A stretch of DNA of 64,000 nucleotides from NCBI GenBank assembly GCA_905182995.1, contig CAJJDP010000160.1:186001-250000 (forward strand), in the 5' to 3' direction. Positions within the stretch are counted from its first letter, which is position 1, and each line of letters begins with the position of its first letter. This document shows, in pieces, positions 1-10,125 of the stretch. This DNA comes from Paramecium octaurelia (lineage: Eukaryota > Ciliophora > Oligohymenophorea > Peniculida > Parameciidae). The notes beneath the pieces were generated by a model. It was not told where the DNA came from, did not search any database, and saw nothing but the letters and a program-made list of their open reading frames with translations. Both the position numbers and the translations under genes were made by a program.

Positions 1-52
1 TCCAGTTGAAACTTTCGCAAACCTCAAAACAGAGATCACAAAAGTTTAATGA
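1..52 (+). CDS. 3' end of a gene entering from the left
   Basis: A frame open from base 2 runs to TGA at 50-52 and gives about 16 residues ending ITKVQ. Base composition changes at once to AT-rich spacer after the stop, as seen after other genes here. The piece is too short to name, and its reading as a gene end is an inference. Confidence 0.3.
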
Positions 53-156
53 TTCACATAATTGTACAATACAATATATTAAATATGTTTCTTAAATAAT
101 ATATGCAGTTTAATAAGACTGATTTGATAATTAGTTTACTATTATTTATATTGTAA

Positions 157-1660
157 ATGAATCAAAATAAGAAAAACAGAGTCTTTTCATTTCAAATCAA
201 AAACACTTCAGGAGTGCTATCCGAAGTGTTCGATAGCTAGTTATCGACAGCCAGATTCCAAGCATTCGAATAACCCCAAAGTCCATTCAAACCGAACTTC
301 TTTTTCTTGGAGAACGAGTAAATCTAATCGCCGAGAATGTCAACCCAAAGATCTCTCTCCAGACTTCACATAAATTCGTTAAGTCCAAAGAACAGCTACA
401 TTTATTCAAGGAAATCAATACTAACACCCCAGTCTATTACTTCTCAGTTAGGAATGTTGTATCATTTTGAAAAGCAATTGGCTGATTGTCTAAAATCCAA
501 CTACCGAATAGGTGTGATTGAAAGTAAAATAACCATGTTTCATAAGGTCTGTTTAATTTGATGGTGATTGCAGTTGAACAAGATAACATTGATTTACTGA
601 TAACTTTTATGCGTTTATGTGCATTAACTTTTATTTCATTTCAAGAATGGACAAAAGCACTTCTATTTTTCCAGCATTGTAAGTTTCTAAGCGAATTCAC
701 TCGCCAACTAGATGTGATCCAATGGACTTTCCTCCAAATAGGAATTCTATGCAAATATATCAAAAAATACGATATTGGAAAAATATTCATCAAAAAAGTA
801 ATTGTAAATATGATAATGCTAAGTCCTTGGAATATTCTTGGCTAGTAAAGGATTTGGATTAGGAAATCATTTGCTATGAAGAATTAGGCAAATTGTGTTT
901 TCTTAATTATGAATTACAGACAGCCAAGTCATTGCATGAGAAAAGCATGAAGGGAAACTACGAGAAGGAACAGTCCTCTTTAAGATAGGTCTCCAAAAAA
1001 GGAATGGAGTAGATCTTAAACATGTTCCCACAACAAGAAAAGAAACTAGGTCTACACATTTTCTCTAAGGCTGTCAATTTTCCATTGAAATTTGTCTAAT
1101 GTTAAAATTAGTAATATTTTTCAAAAAGATCAGTAAAAAATTAGTATTTGATATCCAATGATTTTGAGTGTGTACCCAATCAAAGAATCATTGAAATCGA
1201 TCTTACTCTCGAAGACATGTTACAATAGTTTTTGAAGGGTGTTAACTTTTCATTTGAAATTCCAATCCCAATATCAGTAACTGAAGAGTATGAAAGCATT
1301 GCTGAATACAATTAAATGCCTTCGATACAGAAGATGAAATAAACACAATTGGCTACCATAATTAAATTGCATTCTCAAAAAGCAAGAACCGCTCAGAAAA
1401 AGGCTCCTACCATCAGATTGGATCAATTTCAATAGAAGCTTCCACTCGAACAAATTATTAAATAAAGATTGGAAATGAAATTTGATAACTCCTACACTCA
1501 CAGGGAAAAAATTAGAACTCGAAAATTCGCCAACAACCTAGAGTAAATCAGGTTGACTCATGAGAAGAATGGGATCGCTCTCAGTTTGGAGTATTAAAAG
1601 AGGGAACTAATCAGATATGCTAAAAAATTACTAAATTAATAATAAATTACTTTCATATGA
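157..1660 (+). CDS. TPR-like hypothetical protein (484 aa), first copy
   Basis: Product unrecognised. With TGA as the only stop, a frame opens at ATG 157 and continues in frame through the ATG at 337. Introns are read at 551-573 (23 nt) and 798-823 (26 nt), and the stop is TGA 1658-1660; spliced length is 485 codons. The middle (residues about 150-270) has helix-turn-helix spacing with repeated aromatic and alanine positions, as in tetratricopeptide repeats (for example EWTKALLFFQHC and YEELGKLCFLNYELQTA). The C-terminal 100 residues are basic and rich in Lys, Gln and Arg. Bases 460-1808 recur exactly after a single N, so this gene's 3' part is represented twice. The spacer to the next ATG is only 15 nt. 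Confidence 0.7.
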
Positions 1661-3158
1661 TTTTTTATAATTAATATGTTCAGAAATCTTCGACATTAGT
1701 ACCAAAATGATCTTGATTACCATTTTCTGAAACAATTTAATAAGTCCACCATCAATCTAAGATGCGAAAACCAGAAATCTCCTTTTGCAATCAGAAAACA
1801 CTTGTCCANTATCATTTTGAAAAGCAATTGGCTGATTGTCTAAAATCCAACTACCGAATAGGTGTGATTGAAAGTAAAATAACCATGTTTCATAAGGTCT
1901 GTTTAATTTGATGGTGATTGCAGTTGAACAAGATAACATTGATTTACTGATAACTTTTATGCGTTTATGTGCATTAACTTTTATTTCATTTCAAGAATGG
2001 ACAAAAGCACTTCTATTTTTCCAGCATTGTAAGTTTCTAAGCGAATTCACTCGCCAACTAGATGTGATCCAATGGACTTTCCTCCAAATAGGAATTCTAT
2101 GCAAATATATCAAAAAATACGATATTGGAAAAATATTCATCAAAAAAGTAATTGTAAATATGATAATGCTAAGTCCTTGGAATATTCTTGGCTAGTAAAG
2201 GATTTGGATTAGGAAATCATTTGCTATGAAGAATTAGGCAAATTGTGTTTTCTTAATTATGAATTACAGACAGCCAAGTCATTGCATGAGAAAAGCATGA
2301 AGGGAAACTACGAGAAGGAACAGTCCTCTTTAAGATAGGTCTCCAAAAAAGGAATGGAGTAGATCTTAAACATGTTCCCACAACAAGAAAAGAAACTAGG
2401 TCTACACATTTTCTCTAAGGCTGTCAATTTTCCATTGAAATTTGTCTAATGTTAAAATTAGTAATATTTTTCAAAAAGATCAGTAAAAAATTAGTATTTG
2501 ATATCCAATGATTTTGAGTGTGTACCCAATCAAAGAATCATTGAAATCGATCTTACTCTCGAAGACATGTTACAATAGTTTTTGAAGGGTGTTAACTTTT
2601 CATTTGAAATTCCAATCCCAATATCAGTAACTGAAGAGTATGAAAGCATTGCTGAATACAATTAAATGCCTTCGATACAGAAGATGAAATAAACACAATT
2701 GGCTACCATAATTAAATTGCATTCTCAAAAAGCAAGAACCGCTCAGAAAAAGGCTCCTACCATCAGATTGGATCAATTTCAATAGAAGCTTCCACTCGAA
2801 CAAATTATTAAATAAAGATTGGAAATGAAATTTGATAACTCCTACACTCACAGGGAAAAAATTAGAACTCGAAAATTCGCCAACAACCTAGAGTAAATCA
2901 GGTTGACTCATGAGAAGAATGGGATCGCTCTCAGTTTGGAGTATTAAAAGAGGGAACTAATCAGATATGCTAAAAAATTACTAAATTAATAATAAATTAC
3001 TTTCATATGATTTTTTATAATTAATATGTTCAGAAATCTTCGACATTAGTACCAAAATGATCTTGATTACCATTTTCTGAAACAATTTAATAAGTCCACC
3101 ATCAATCTAAGATGCGAAAACCAGAAATCTCCTTTTGCAATCAGAAAACACTTGTCCA
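460..3158 (+). repeat. Artificial tandem duplication of 1,349 bp around a single N
   Basis: Bases 460-1808 and 1810-3158 match with a constant offset of 1,350, including intron sequence and both gene ends, and they are separated by the lone N at 1809. The sequence before 460 flows into copy 1 and the sequence after 3158 flows out of copy 2. This is what two overlapping contig ends joined by a placeholder N would look like. I read it as an assembly artefact and not as a biological duplication. The true locus should hold one copy. Confidence 0.9.
1810..3010 (+). CDS. Second copy of the TPR-like gene's 3' part (duplicate)
   Basis: This repeats bases 460-1660 of the preceding gene: the end of exon 1, introns at 1901-1923 and 2148-2173, and the TGA at 3008-3010. 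It lacks the first 303 coding bases and any start codon, since it begins directly after the N. In the real genome the coding sequence up to 459 should join this copy and end here. It should not be counted as a separate gene. Confidence 0.85.
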
Positions 3159-3841
3159 AAGTTAATATAGCATTTTAATCCAAATTAAACGAGTTATCTC
3201 AATGCAACGATAAGATATCCAAATTCTCAAAGTACTCATCCCATCATTAATATAGAATTAAATATTATGTACGATCGAGAAGTTCCTAAAACACCCAGGA
3301 AGGCCATCTCAATCAAAGGGATTAGCAAATTCTTCTATCCCTCCCCTTTCATTCCATCAAAATGCATCAGAGGGAAGGCATTAAAAAACTATGGAGAAAA
3401 CACATATTCCTCGTCATATTCCTATTGAGGTACAAAAAGCATCAATCAGAACAATTCAAATTAAATCTATAGACTCGCCATCTCTAATTAGGAACTCCCA
3501 AGATTCTCATTGATACTACTAAAAAAAGAAGGAGAAATGCTGGCAGTTAATTTAAATTATCCACGTTTGCTGAATACATTGATGCGCAAGACAATAGACA
3601 AGAATCCAAAACAAAAAGATCTGAAGATGAAAAATTTAAAAAAAGCCCAGTCTATTAATCGTTTAAATACAATGATATAAGAATTTGCAGATTGCTCAGA
3701 TTACGTAACAATAGTGTTCGAACATCAAATGCAGAATCCCCATTAAAAATCAATTAATAAGTAGCCAAGAGCAATAAATTGCCTCCTTTATTGTAAATCG
3801 ACAGAAGAATGTAAAGAGTTTATTCGAATTTCGGTAAGTGA
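3026..3841 (+). CDS. Basic Ser/Lys/Asn-rich hypothetical protein (271 aa)
   Basis: Product unrecognised. A single-exon frame runs from ATG 3026 to TGA 3839-3841, 272 codons. The protein is rich in Ser, Lys, Arg, Asn and Gln and has no visible domain, membrane segment or signal peptide, so it is probably largely disordered. Its first 133 bases also occur at 1676-1808 because of the contig-overlap duplication, and the copy there is cut by the N. It starts 15 nt after the upstream stop on the same strand, so any promoter is tiny or lies inside the upstream gene. Confidence 0.7.
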
Positions 3842-4189
3842 ACAAATCATATTTATATATTGTTTACATATTTCATTTAATCAATTAAAACTAAATGAAT
3901 ATTTGAAAAATTTAATATCAATAATTATCGCCTATACTTTCTGAGTCATAAAATACATTATAAAACTAGTTCTATCCATTGGGTTCTCATACAACTAATT
4001 AGTTACGCATCTCAAAATCACACAGATAGCTTGGAAATAAAATATTATTTTCTCCTTTAAGAAATTTAAATTTAATAACGCAATAATGGGTTAAGATTTC
4101 TGATATCGAATTATGGAATAACTAAACTTGATCCCATGTTATATTACTAACTTAAATTATTTTTGCTATAATTTATTTATTATTTCAAG
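3842..4189. other. AT-rich spacer
   Basis: No convincing coding frame, RNA gene or repeat is visible. The base composition is typical of spacers in this window. Confidence 0.5.
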
Positions 4190-4977
4190 ATGCTTTATGA
4201 TAACGATTTAAGAAAATCTCTTATTAATAAGGTAGTCGATTAACTTCATAATGCTTAAATTGAAGCCGAAAAGGTAAACTTAATGAAAGAACTATATAGT
4301 TAGCAGACTTTAAAATCGATTTCAATCAATTAAATAAGAGATTAATAGAATTTTCACAAGAAGTTATTGAACTTTGGAGAAAGAATTATTCTTAACGAGA
4401 GTATGGGTTGTACAAAGAGAGATTACAGTAATTGATTGGAATGCATAAGCATTAAATATCGAAGGCAGCTGACTAGTCGAGATCAAGAAATACAACTAAG
4501 AAATTAAGCAAACCTTCTAGTGAAAATGAAATCAGTAGTTAAACTAAAGTAAAATATCAAAGTGGACAGGAATAAATGTCTACTCCATAATAAATGCAAA
4601 TATTAAAAGAGGATGACTTTTCTGATATTTCCTTTGCCTCTTTGACAAGCAGTAATTCGGAGACAATCCAAGAAATCATAGAACACTCAGAAAAAAATGT
4701 TCAAGGCTTCTGTTAGGTTCATAATTGTAGAGAATTAAAGATCTTAAGGGAAATCTTCAGATAAAAAATAGATATCAATGAATTATAGTTGGCATTAGAA
4801 GAGATCACCTCATTAAAATCATAAATTAGAATGAAATTGCAGAAGGAAAATCAAAAGATTTAGATTATGCATGAGAGACTTATTGAGGGATAAAATAAAC
4901 TCAAAAGAATGGAAGAATATGAAAAAGACTAATAAAAAATGATAACATTGAAAAAAATTGCATTAAACCTAGAGTGA
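4190..4977 (+). CDS. Coiled-coil hypothetical protein (253 aa)
   Basis: Product unrecognised. Exon 1 is 4190-4273, a 26-nt intron lies at 4274-4299, and exon 2 ends at TGA 4975-4977; spliced length is 254 codons. Residues 30-85 are helical and hydrophilic (for example LIEFSQEVIELWRKNY), a Ser/Gln-rich linker follows, and residues about 165-250 form a Glu/Lys/Gln coiled coil. A cluster with two cysteines (GFCQVHNCRE) precedes the last coil. A further coding-like stretch follows the TGA and can be joined in phase through a 70-nt intron, so the true C-terminus may be longer. Confidence 0.7.
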
Positions 4978-5311
4978 TTGACTTTGTTATTTCTACATTT
5001 TTAACTTATTATTCAATTTTATTCAAACTTGTAAACAAAACAGTAGAGACCGATCAAGATTGCATGATAAGAAGAAATACAAACTTAGTAAATAAAAGTA
5101 AAAACATGATGAGAATGAATCTAAGCCCCCTTGGATACTTATGAAATAGTATCAAGATCATCTGAGGAATCCTATTAAAATGACAATCAATTTTGAACCA
5201 GTTATTGCAGATAAATATTATTTCATTATTTAATAAATAAACAGATAAATTTCATGCATAACAATGCAAAAATGCTTTGACATGTCCTTCTCCAATTCCA
5301 GATCCATATGA
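4978..5311 (+). CDS. Possible extra 3' exon of the coiled-coil gene
   Basis: From about 5043 a plus-strand frame is open and looks protein-coding (for example SKPPWILMKQYQDHL). It has no ATG of its own. A GT at 4974 and an AG at 5043 would remove 70 nt including the upstream TGA and keep the reading frame. The extension would then end at TGA 5309-5311, overlapping the antisense Nudix gene by about 60 nt, or at 5278-5280 if another intron is used. A 70-nt intron is long for this genome, although 77- and 94-nt introns are read elsewhere in the window. Confidence 0.35.
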
Positions 5312-6010
5312 ATTGGGATATATTCCAGCAATTTCAAGAAATGAATGATCTTTAGTTTACTCATTCATGATTTAAAGCATTTATTTCTTGGAAACCCATT
5401 TATAATCATCAACTTCATATTCTTGCATTTTGACGGTGACATTTTGATACGATTGATTGATTTTGACTTCGTAAAACATACAGAGTGTTTACTTGATGGG
5501 ATATTAATTATCTTCTAGTTTCGTTGGATAAATGGATTCATACATAACTTTTAATTCCATTTTATCAAGAATAGGCAATACATCTAATCCAGTTTCTTCT
5601 TGGACTTCTCTTAGACATTCACTTTCTAAATTTTATTGGCCCTCTACCATTCCTCCAGGAAAGACCCAACTTTTTGGGAATGTCTTCATCTAAGAATGTC
5701 TTCTTGTTAATAAAAAATTATAATCTCTATCACATAACATAGCTACTGTAGCCAATTTTATTTTAGAGTAATTTTAATCCAAGGGTTTGAGATCTTTGTT
5801 TTGACAGGGACAACAATTAGAGTGAAGCAGATGTATTTGAGACCAGCCCTGTTCTTATAAACTGAGATTCAATTGTGCTTCATGTTATCTGTATTGATAA
5901 CTAATTAGATTATTGTCAAAGAGATCTAGCATACACTTCCCTGCATAGAGGGTCTTACCTCTAAGAATATCAACACCATAAGACTTTTATAATTTAAGAA
6001 GCTACCTCAT
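5252..6010 (-). CDS. Nudix hydrolase, NUDT17-like (252 aa)
   Basis: An intronless frame runs from ATG 6010 to TGA 5254-5252. The Nudix box lies near residues 128-150: GGMVEGQ..., then LREVQEETGL, giving the G..., RE, EE and G positions of the GX5EX7REUXEEXGU signature. Members of this superfamily hydrolyse nucleoside diphosphates linked to another moiety, using a divalent metal bound by the EE pair. The first Glu of the box is Gln here; the core REVQEE is intact. Upstream, KLATVAMLCDRDYNFLLTRR and SWVFPGG match the sheet entering the fold. The general plan resembles NUDT17, but the substrate cannot be told from sequence. The 3' end is convergent with the upstream plus-strand gene. Confidence 0.85.
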
Positions 6011-6237
6011 CCAATGTTTAAAATTAAAATATAGAAACTAAATTATAAAGCAACTATTTTAAATGAAAAACTCACAGCAAATTAATGAGTAAATGATTAT
6101 TGATCAATAAAAGATACAAATCAATGGCATTTGTGAATTAACGAATTTATGTGTTATAAAAGAATGAATGGAAAATATCCATTCTGAGTTTTTAATTTAC
6201 TAGATTAAATGTACATGATTTTATAATATGTGTTTTT

Positions 6238-6885
6238 TCAATAACCCAACTTCTCCAACTCTTAATTGATTGAAGTAAGTTCCTTAGCTCCGATGGCTTT
6301 TCTTCTGAGATTTTCTCTGGCAACCTTTCTCTTATAATAGGCAGCACCTCTAATTGAAGTCTTAAAATGCACGATACCTTTGCTTTCTCTTCTCTTCAAG
6401 TCTGTTAACAACAGATTATGAATTCCATCCAACTGATGCACATAAGTCACCCAAAGTGCAAAATGGTCTGTGATTCTTGAGTCTGATCAATTTGATAGCA
6501 TCTGGAATGACTTGTCTCTTTCTGGTATCATAGGGAGGTGGCACTCCTTCAAAGACCTTTAATCTCTCCAATGCAGCTGCTCCTCTCTTGGATTTGTATT
6601 AAAGCATGCCTCTGACAACTTTCCAAAAACATCTGGAAGGTGTTCTGTAATGTTTGTATCCTCTTCTTGGATTGAATGCCATTCTCTTATTAAGGTATTC
6701 CTCAAAAATGACTCTGTTTCTGAAAAGAGAACCTAGAATGATGTTAAATGCATACCAGATTGTTAAATCAACTCGGTTCTGACGACAACGATTCTTTAAC
6801 CTCTCTACAACTCCTTAGCAATGTATGAGGCTAAACGGCCTAGCAAATGTCCTTTGCCATCGATTACGATTTCTTTTTCGAACAT
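6238..6885 (-). CDS. RPL13A: Large-subunit ribosomal protein uL13 (RPL13A)
   Basis: A 198-residue protein from ATG 6885 with introns at 6733-6755 (23 nt) and 6350-6377 (28 nt) and stop TGA 6240-6238; spliced length is 199 codons. It starts [19 protein letters not shown], the universal uL13 N-terminus, and continues with [20 protein letters not shown], the RTPSR and [21 protein letters not shown] segments and the basic C-terminal helix of the eukaryotic protein. It is a component of the cytosolic 60S subunit. Length and domain order are normal. The next minus-strand gene ends only 23 nt upstream of its ATG. Confidence 0.97.
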
Positions 6886-6908
6886 TAAATTTTAAATAAA
6901 TTTTCAAA

Positions 6909-7830
6909 TCATTTCATCCATACATTTTTTATTTGTTTAGTACACCATTCGTAATTTTGATTGATCACACAATGTAGGTTATCCCTCACATAGTCAATTA
7001 GAAACCATTTGACCATTTTATAATACTAAATCTTCCGATAACCATTCAATGAGCATATATAAATTAATCCGAAATTATTCCCCTTCTACTCTAGGCTGCT
7101 TTGTTTCAAAATAGATGATTCAATCATCTTTTTAATCCTATTGATGCAAGTTCTTAAAAATGTATATCTACATATTGTATCTCAACACATTATTATAACC
7201 CCCTATTAAATTCAACTACCTTTAGCTTTATTCAAGTTTAACCTAAATAACTTTGTTGTCCATGATTTATAGAAGAAGTTCAATATACTTTATTTGATCC
7301 TTACTTATGCAAAGGTTTATATTAAATCCCAAGTTCTCACCTGGATAGCTTTTATTGTTCCTAAAAATAATCATATGAATTCATTCCATTAATTTTAAAA
7401 TCATAAATCATAGCATTAAAGTAAGAATCATTTTGTTTATTTTAGAAGTTCCTCCTCATGATTTCAATATAAACATAATAATTTGGTTAGAATCTTTAGA
7501 TAAATACTAGTGAATTGAATGAGATAATAATTAATTTAATAACAAATAGATTTCTAAATTCAAATAATTAATAGGAGTGATAGGAATTTCAATGACTACT
7601 CATTCTATTATAAAAATATAAATCTTATTGATAATTTGATGAAGTAAATTGTTCAAATAGGGGTAGGTCTTTAATACTACAAGTTATTTTATATAGAATA
7701 GTCTTAGAATTAGTATAATTTCAAAGGGGAAGTTTTATACAGTCTAAAAAATGATTTACAGTTTGATATTAAGTTGTCTATCAAAACCTACGGAGCGTAG
7801 ATAAGCAAAAGGAAACGAAAGAGTCTTCAT
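6909..7830 (-). CDS. Hypothetical protein with unusual introns (252 aa)
   Basis: Product unrecognised. In minus-strand order a consistent model runs from ATG 7830 to TGA 6911-6909 with five introns of about 38, 46, 23, 37 and 19 nt. The spliced total is 253 codons with every junction in phase, which supports the model, but intron sizes are outside the usual 21-33 nt. The protein is hydrophilic with many Asn, Gln and Tyr and no signal peptide or membrane segment. A recognisable stretch near the end reads KWFLIDYVRDNLHCVINQNY. If the long introns are not spliced, the gene is instead broken by several TGA codons and would be a pseudogene. Confidence 0.5.
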
Positions 7831-7879
7831 ACTAATTTCACTAATTATTAATAATTGATATAAATAGCATTATATCTTT

Positions 7880-8721
7880 ATGGACAGATCTTCTGTTAAT
7901 CGTTCTCCATTGAACACTAGCAAGAGCAAGTAAATGTACACGTTCTCAAAAGCCAAACGTTGGGTTGATGTGAAGGACAGCGTGTAAATGATAATCTGTA
8001 TGAAATCCTTTAGTTGTCCTCCTATATATTAATTGCCAACTACTTTAAGTAAAAGAGCTGCAGGCATTGGGTATGGCAAGAAGATGAATATCTCTTACGA
8101 CAACAATACTCCTGCTCCTAATTTTTACACTGTCCAAAGGAGCCAAGAGCATGGAAGGACAATGGGTGTAGGCAGAGATGTACGCATGCACTCTCCATAT
8201 TAAATAGCATGCAAACAAATATGAGAGCATCTTTTTAGGACTAGTCTAAAATACTCCAGGACCTGGGACTTACAAATTCAAAGATTCGATATCTTCTGTT
8301 CGTTACAGTATGAGATAGAGATTATCAAGTCGGAAAGATAAAGAACGAAAACCTGGACCGTATGGGTAATCATATATTTTAGAGGGCATTACAATCTACC
8401 AAGCAGCATTAATAGCACTGGGGTTTATGCTCTTAGTTAATACAGAAAGTATTATGAGAATTATTTTTAATACAAAGCTCTGGGGCTATTGTATTGTCGC
8501 CTCCAAAATCGCGTTCAGAAAGAAAAGTCAGAGACACAACACCAGGGCCTGGCTCGTATAGGGAGATTGGCAATTTTGATCCTATGGGAACATACTTCTG
8601 CTCTAAGTTTAGTGCAAGTAAATGCAACAAATTTCCAAGAGCACAACGCACTATGTCTGAATATCGGGATCGCTCCCCAGGACCTGGATCATATTAATTA
8701 CCCTCTGAATTTGGGTTTTGA
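7880..8721 (+). CDS. SHIPPO/STPG-repeat protein (ODF3-like, 243 aa)
   Basis: Four introns at 7984-8013 (30 nt), 8180-8207 (28), 8360-8382 (23) and 8449-8477 (29) give 244 codons ending at TGA 8719-8721. The spliced protein carries repeated Pro-Gly-Pro-Gly-x-Tyr motifs: TPGPGTYKF, KPGPGHYNLP, TPGPGSYREI and SPGPGSYQLP, each followed by a short basic-aromatic segment. This is the SHIPPO (STPGR) repeat found in outer dense fibre protein 3 and sperm-tail PG-rich proteins, which bind microtubules of cilia and flagella. Introns fall inside or next to repeats and their removal restores the motif spacing, which supports the splice sites. In a ciliate an axonemal or cortical microtubule role is likely by inference. 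Confidence 0.85.
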
Positions 8722-9547
8722 TTAATTTTTATTATACAAATTTAATTTACAAATTTTATTAATCCCTTGTGGATTCTTGTCAGGATTCACTATACATTGC
8801 ACCTTAGAACATGTGATTCTATGGAAAATGAAATAACTACCAAAATCCATATGTACACATATTTATGTTGAGTTTCATAAACATGAAATTAGAATGAATA
8901 ATTATGAGCAATATTCATAGATAATATATTCGAAGTAGAACATACTGAAAACTCTCGAATTTATACTTCTTTATTCTTAATTTCTAATTCAGAATAAGAA
9001 AATTATTGAAATTATTTTTGCTATAAATATGAACACAGTAAATTGGCTTTTTATCAATTAATTTATTAACCCAACTCTTTTTATGACATTATGCAAAACT
9101 ATGTAATGAGATAGTAATACTAATTTTATTTTAACTTTCTACAATTTTTTTAAGTAATAGTTTCTCTACCACAACAATATTAATAATGTTGAATGGCCAA
9201 TCTTGTTGAGTGAGATTTGTAAACCCTGTATTCTAGAGTATCATGAATTGTTTAGTCAAATACTTTTAAATAGAATTATTTTCATCTCCAAAAAAATAAA
9301 GAAATTTTTAATTAGAATTTCCCATAAGCTAGATTTCAATTCAATTGACTTCCTAATAAAACCAACAAGCTTAACAATAAGAAGCAGAAATTTAAGAAAT
9401 TTAAAGAAATAACCTTCAAAGGGGAAATTAATGGATTAAATAAAATAATAATACCAAAAGCTAGGGTTAACCAATTAATTGATAGAACATACACAATTAC
9501 TTTAACAAAGCAGTAAACTAGAGCATTCACAAAAACAAATACTTTGA
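8722..9547. other. Spacer with an ATG-less coding-like frame at the 3' end
   Basis: The first 400 nt are AT-rich spacer. From about 9150 to TGA 9545-9547 a plus-strand frame is open and protein-like (for example PCILEYHELFSQILLNR, then TSLTIRSRNLRNLKK), but it has no in-frame ATG. It may be an exon whose start lies behind a splice junction I could not place, a decayed gene fragment, or an antisense shadow. Confidence 0.35.
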
Positions 9548-10040
9548 ATGAAATTTTCTTCAAAATTGTCAGAAAATAATAGTTTAGTTTAAATTATTAA
9601 AATATAAAGCAGTAACTCAATCTATTCATCATGAGTAGTAAGATTTTTATTTATTTCTTCATCCTATAAAATCTTTTTGGCAAGCATTATACTTCAAAAA
9701 TAAATTTGTACAAGATGCATTATAATAACAAAACTTTAAATTTTTATCACAATAAGGCTAATAATCTATAGACGAAATGAAATTAGAAGAATAATAATTG
9801 ACCAATGGCAGATTAATGCTCGTAGCATATTAAGATAAATGCTCTGTTTCTGTAATATACCAAAATGAAGTAGCATTTATTGCGAGTTAGTAAAAATACT
9901 AATTAGCAAAACCAATTGAAAATACACTTTTAGAGAACCTACGAATCCAAATAGTTGTTTATGCAAATGATTTACAAAAAATGCAACCAAAAGAATAACA
10001 GTTTCTAATTTCTAAGCGATTATAGATTATTGATTATTGA
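9548..10040 (+). CDS. Hypothetical protein (154 aa)
   Basis: Product unrecognised. ATG 9548 begins a short first exon, a 28-nt intron lies at 9582-9609, and the second exon runs to TGA 10038-10040; spliced length is 155 codons. The protein is Gln-rich with a hydrophobic pattern in its C-terminal half (RLMLVAYQDKCSVSVIYQNE, NTLLENLRIQIVVYANDLQ) that suggests a small folded alpha/beta domain. No family is recognised. Its ATG abuts the TGA of the upstream open frame, so the two could be parts of one gene joined through a longer intron. Confidence 0.5.
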
Positions 10041-10125
10041 TCAGATATTTTATATAATAATTGTAATATATAAAAATTATCAATTAACAAAATTTGAATT
10101 TGAGTTGTTTAATAATTAATTTGAA

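Noticed and set aside
460-3158. Biological tandem gene duplication
   Set aside because: No differences were noticed between the copies, even in introns and spacer, and they are separated by exactly one N. This is far better explained by unmerged contig ends.
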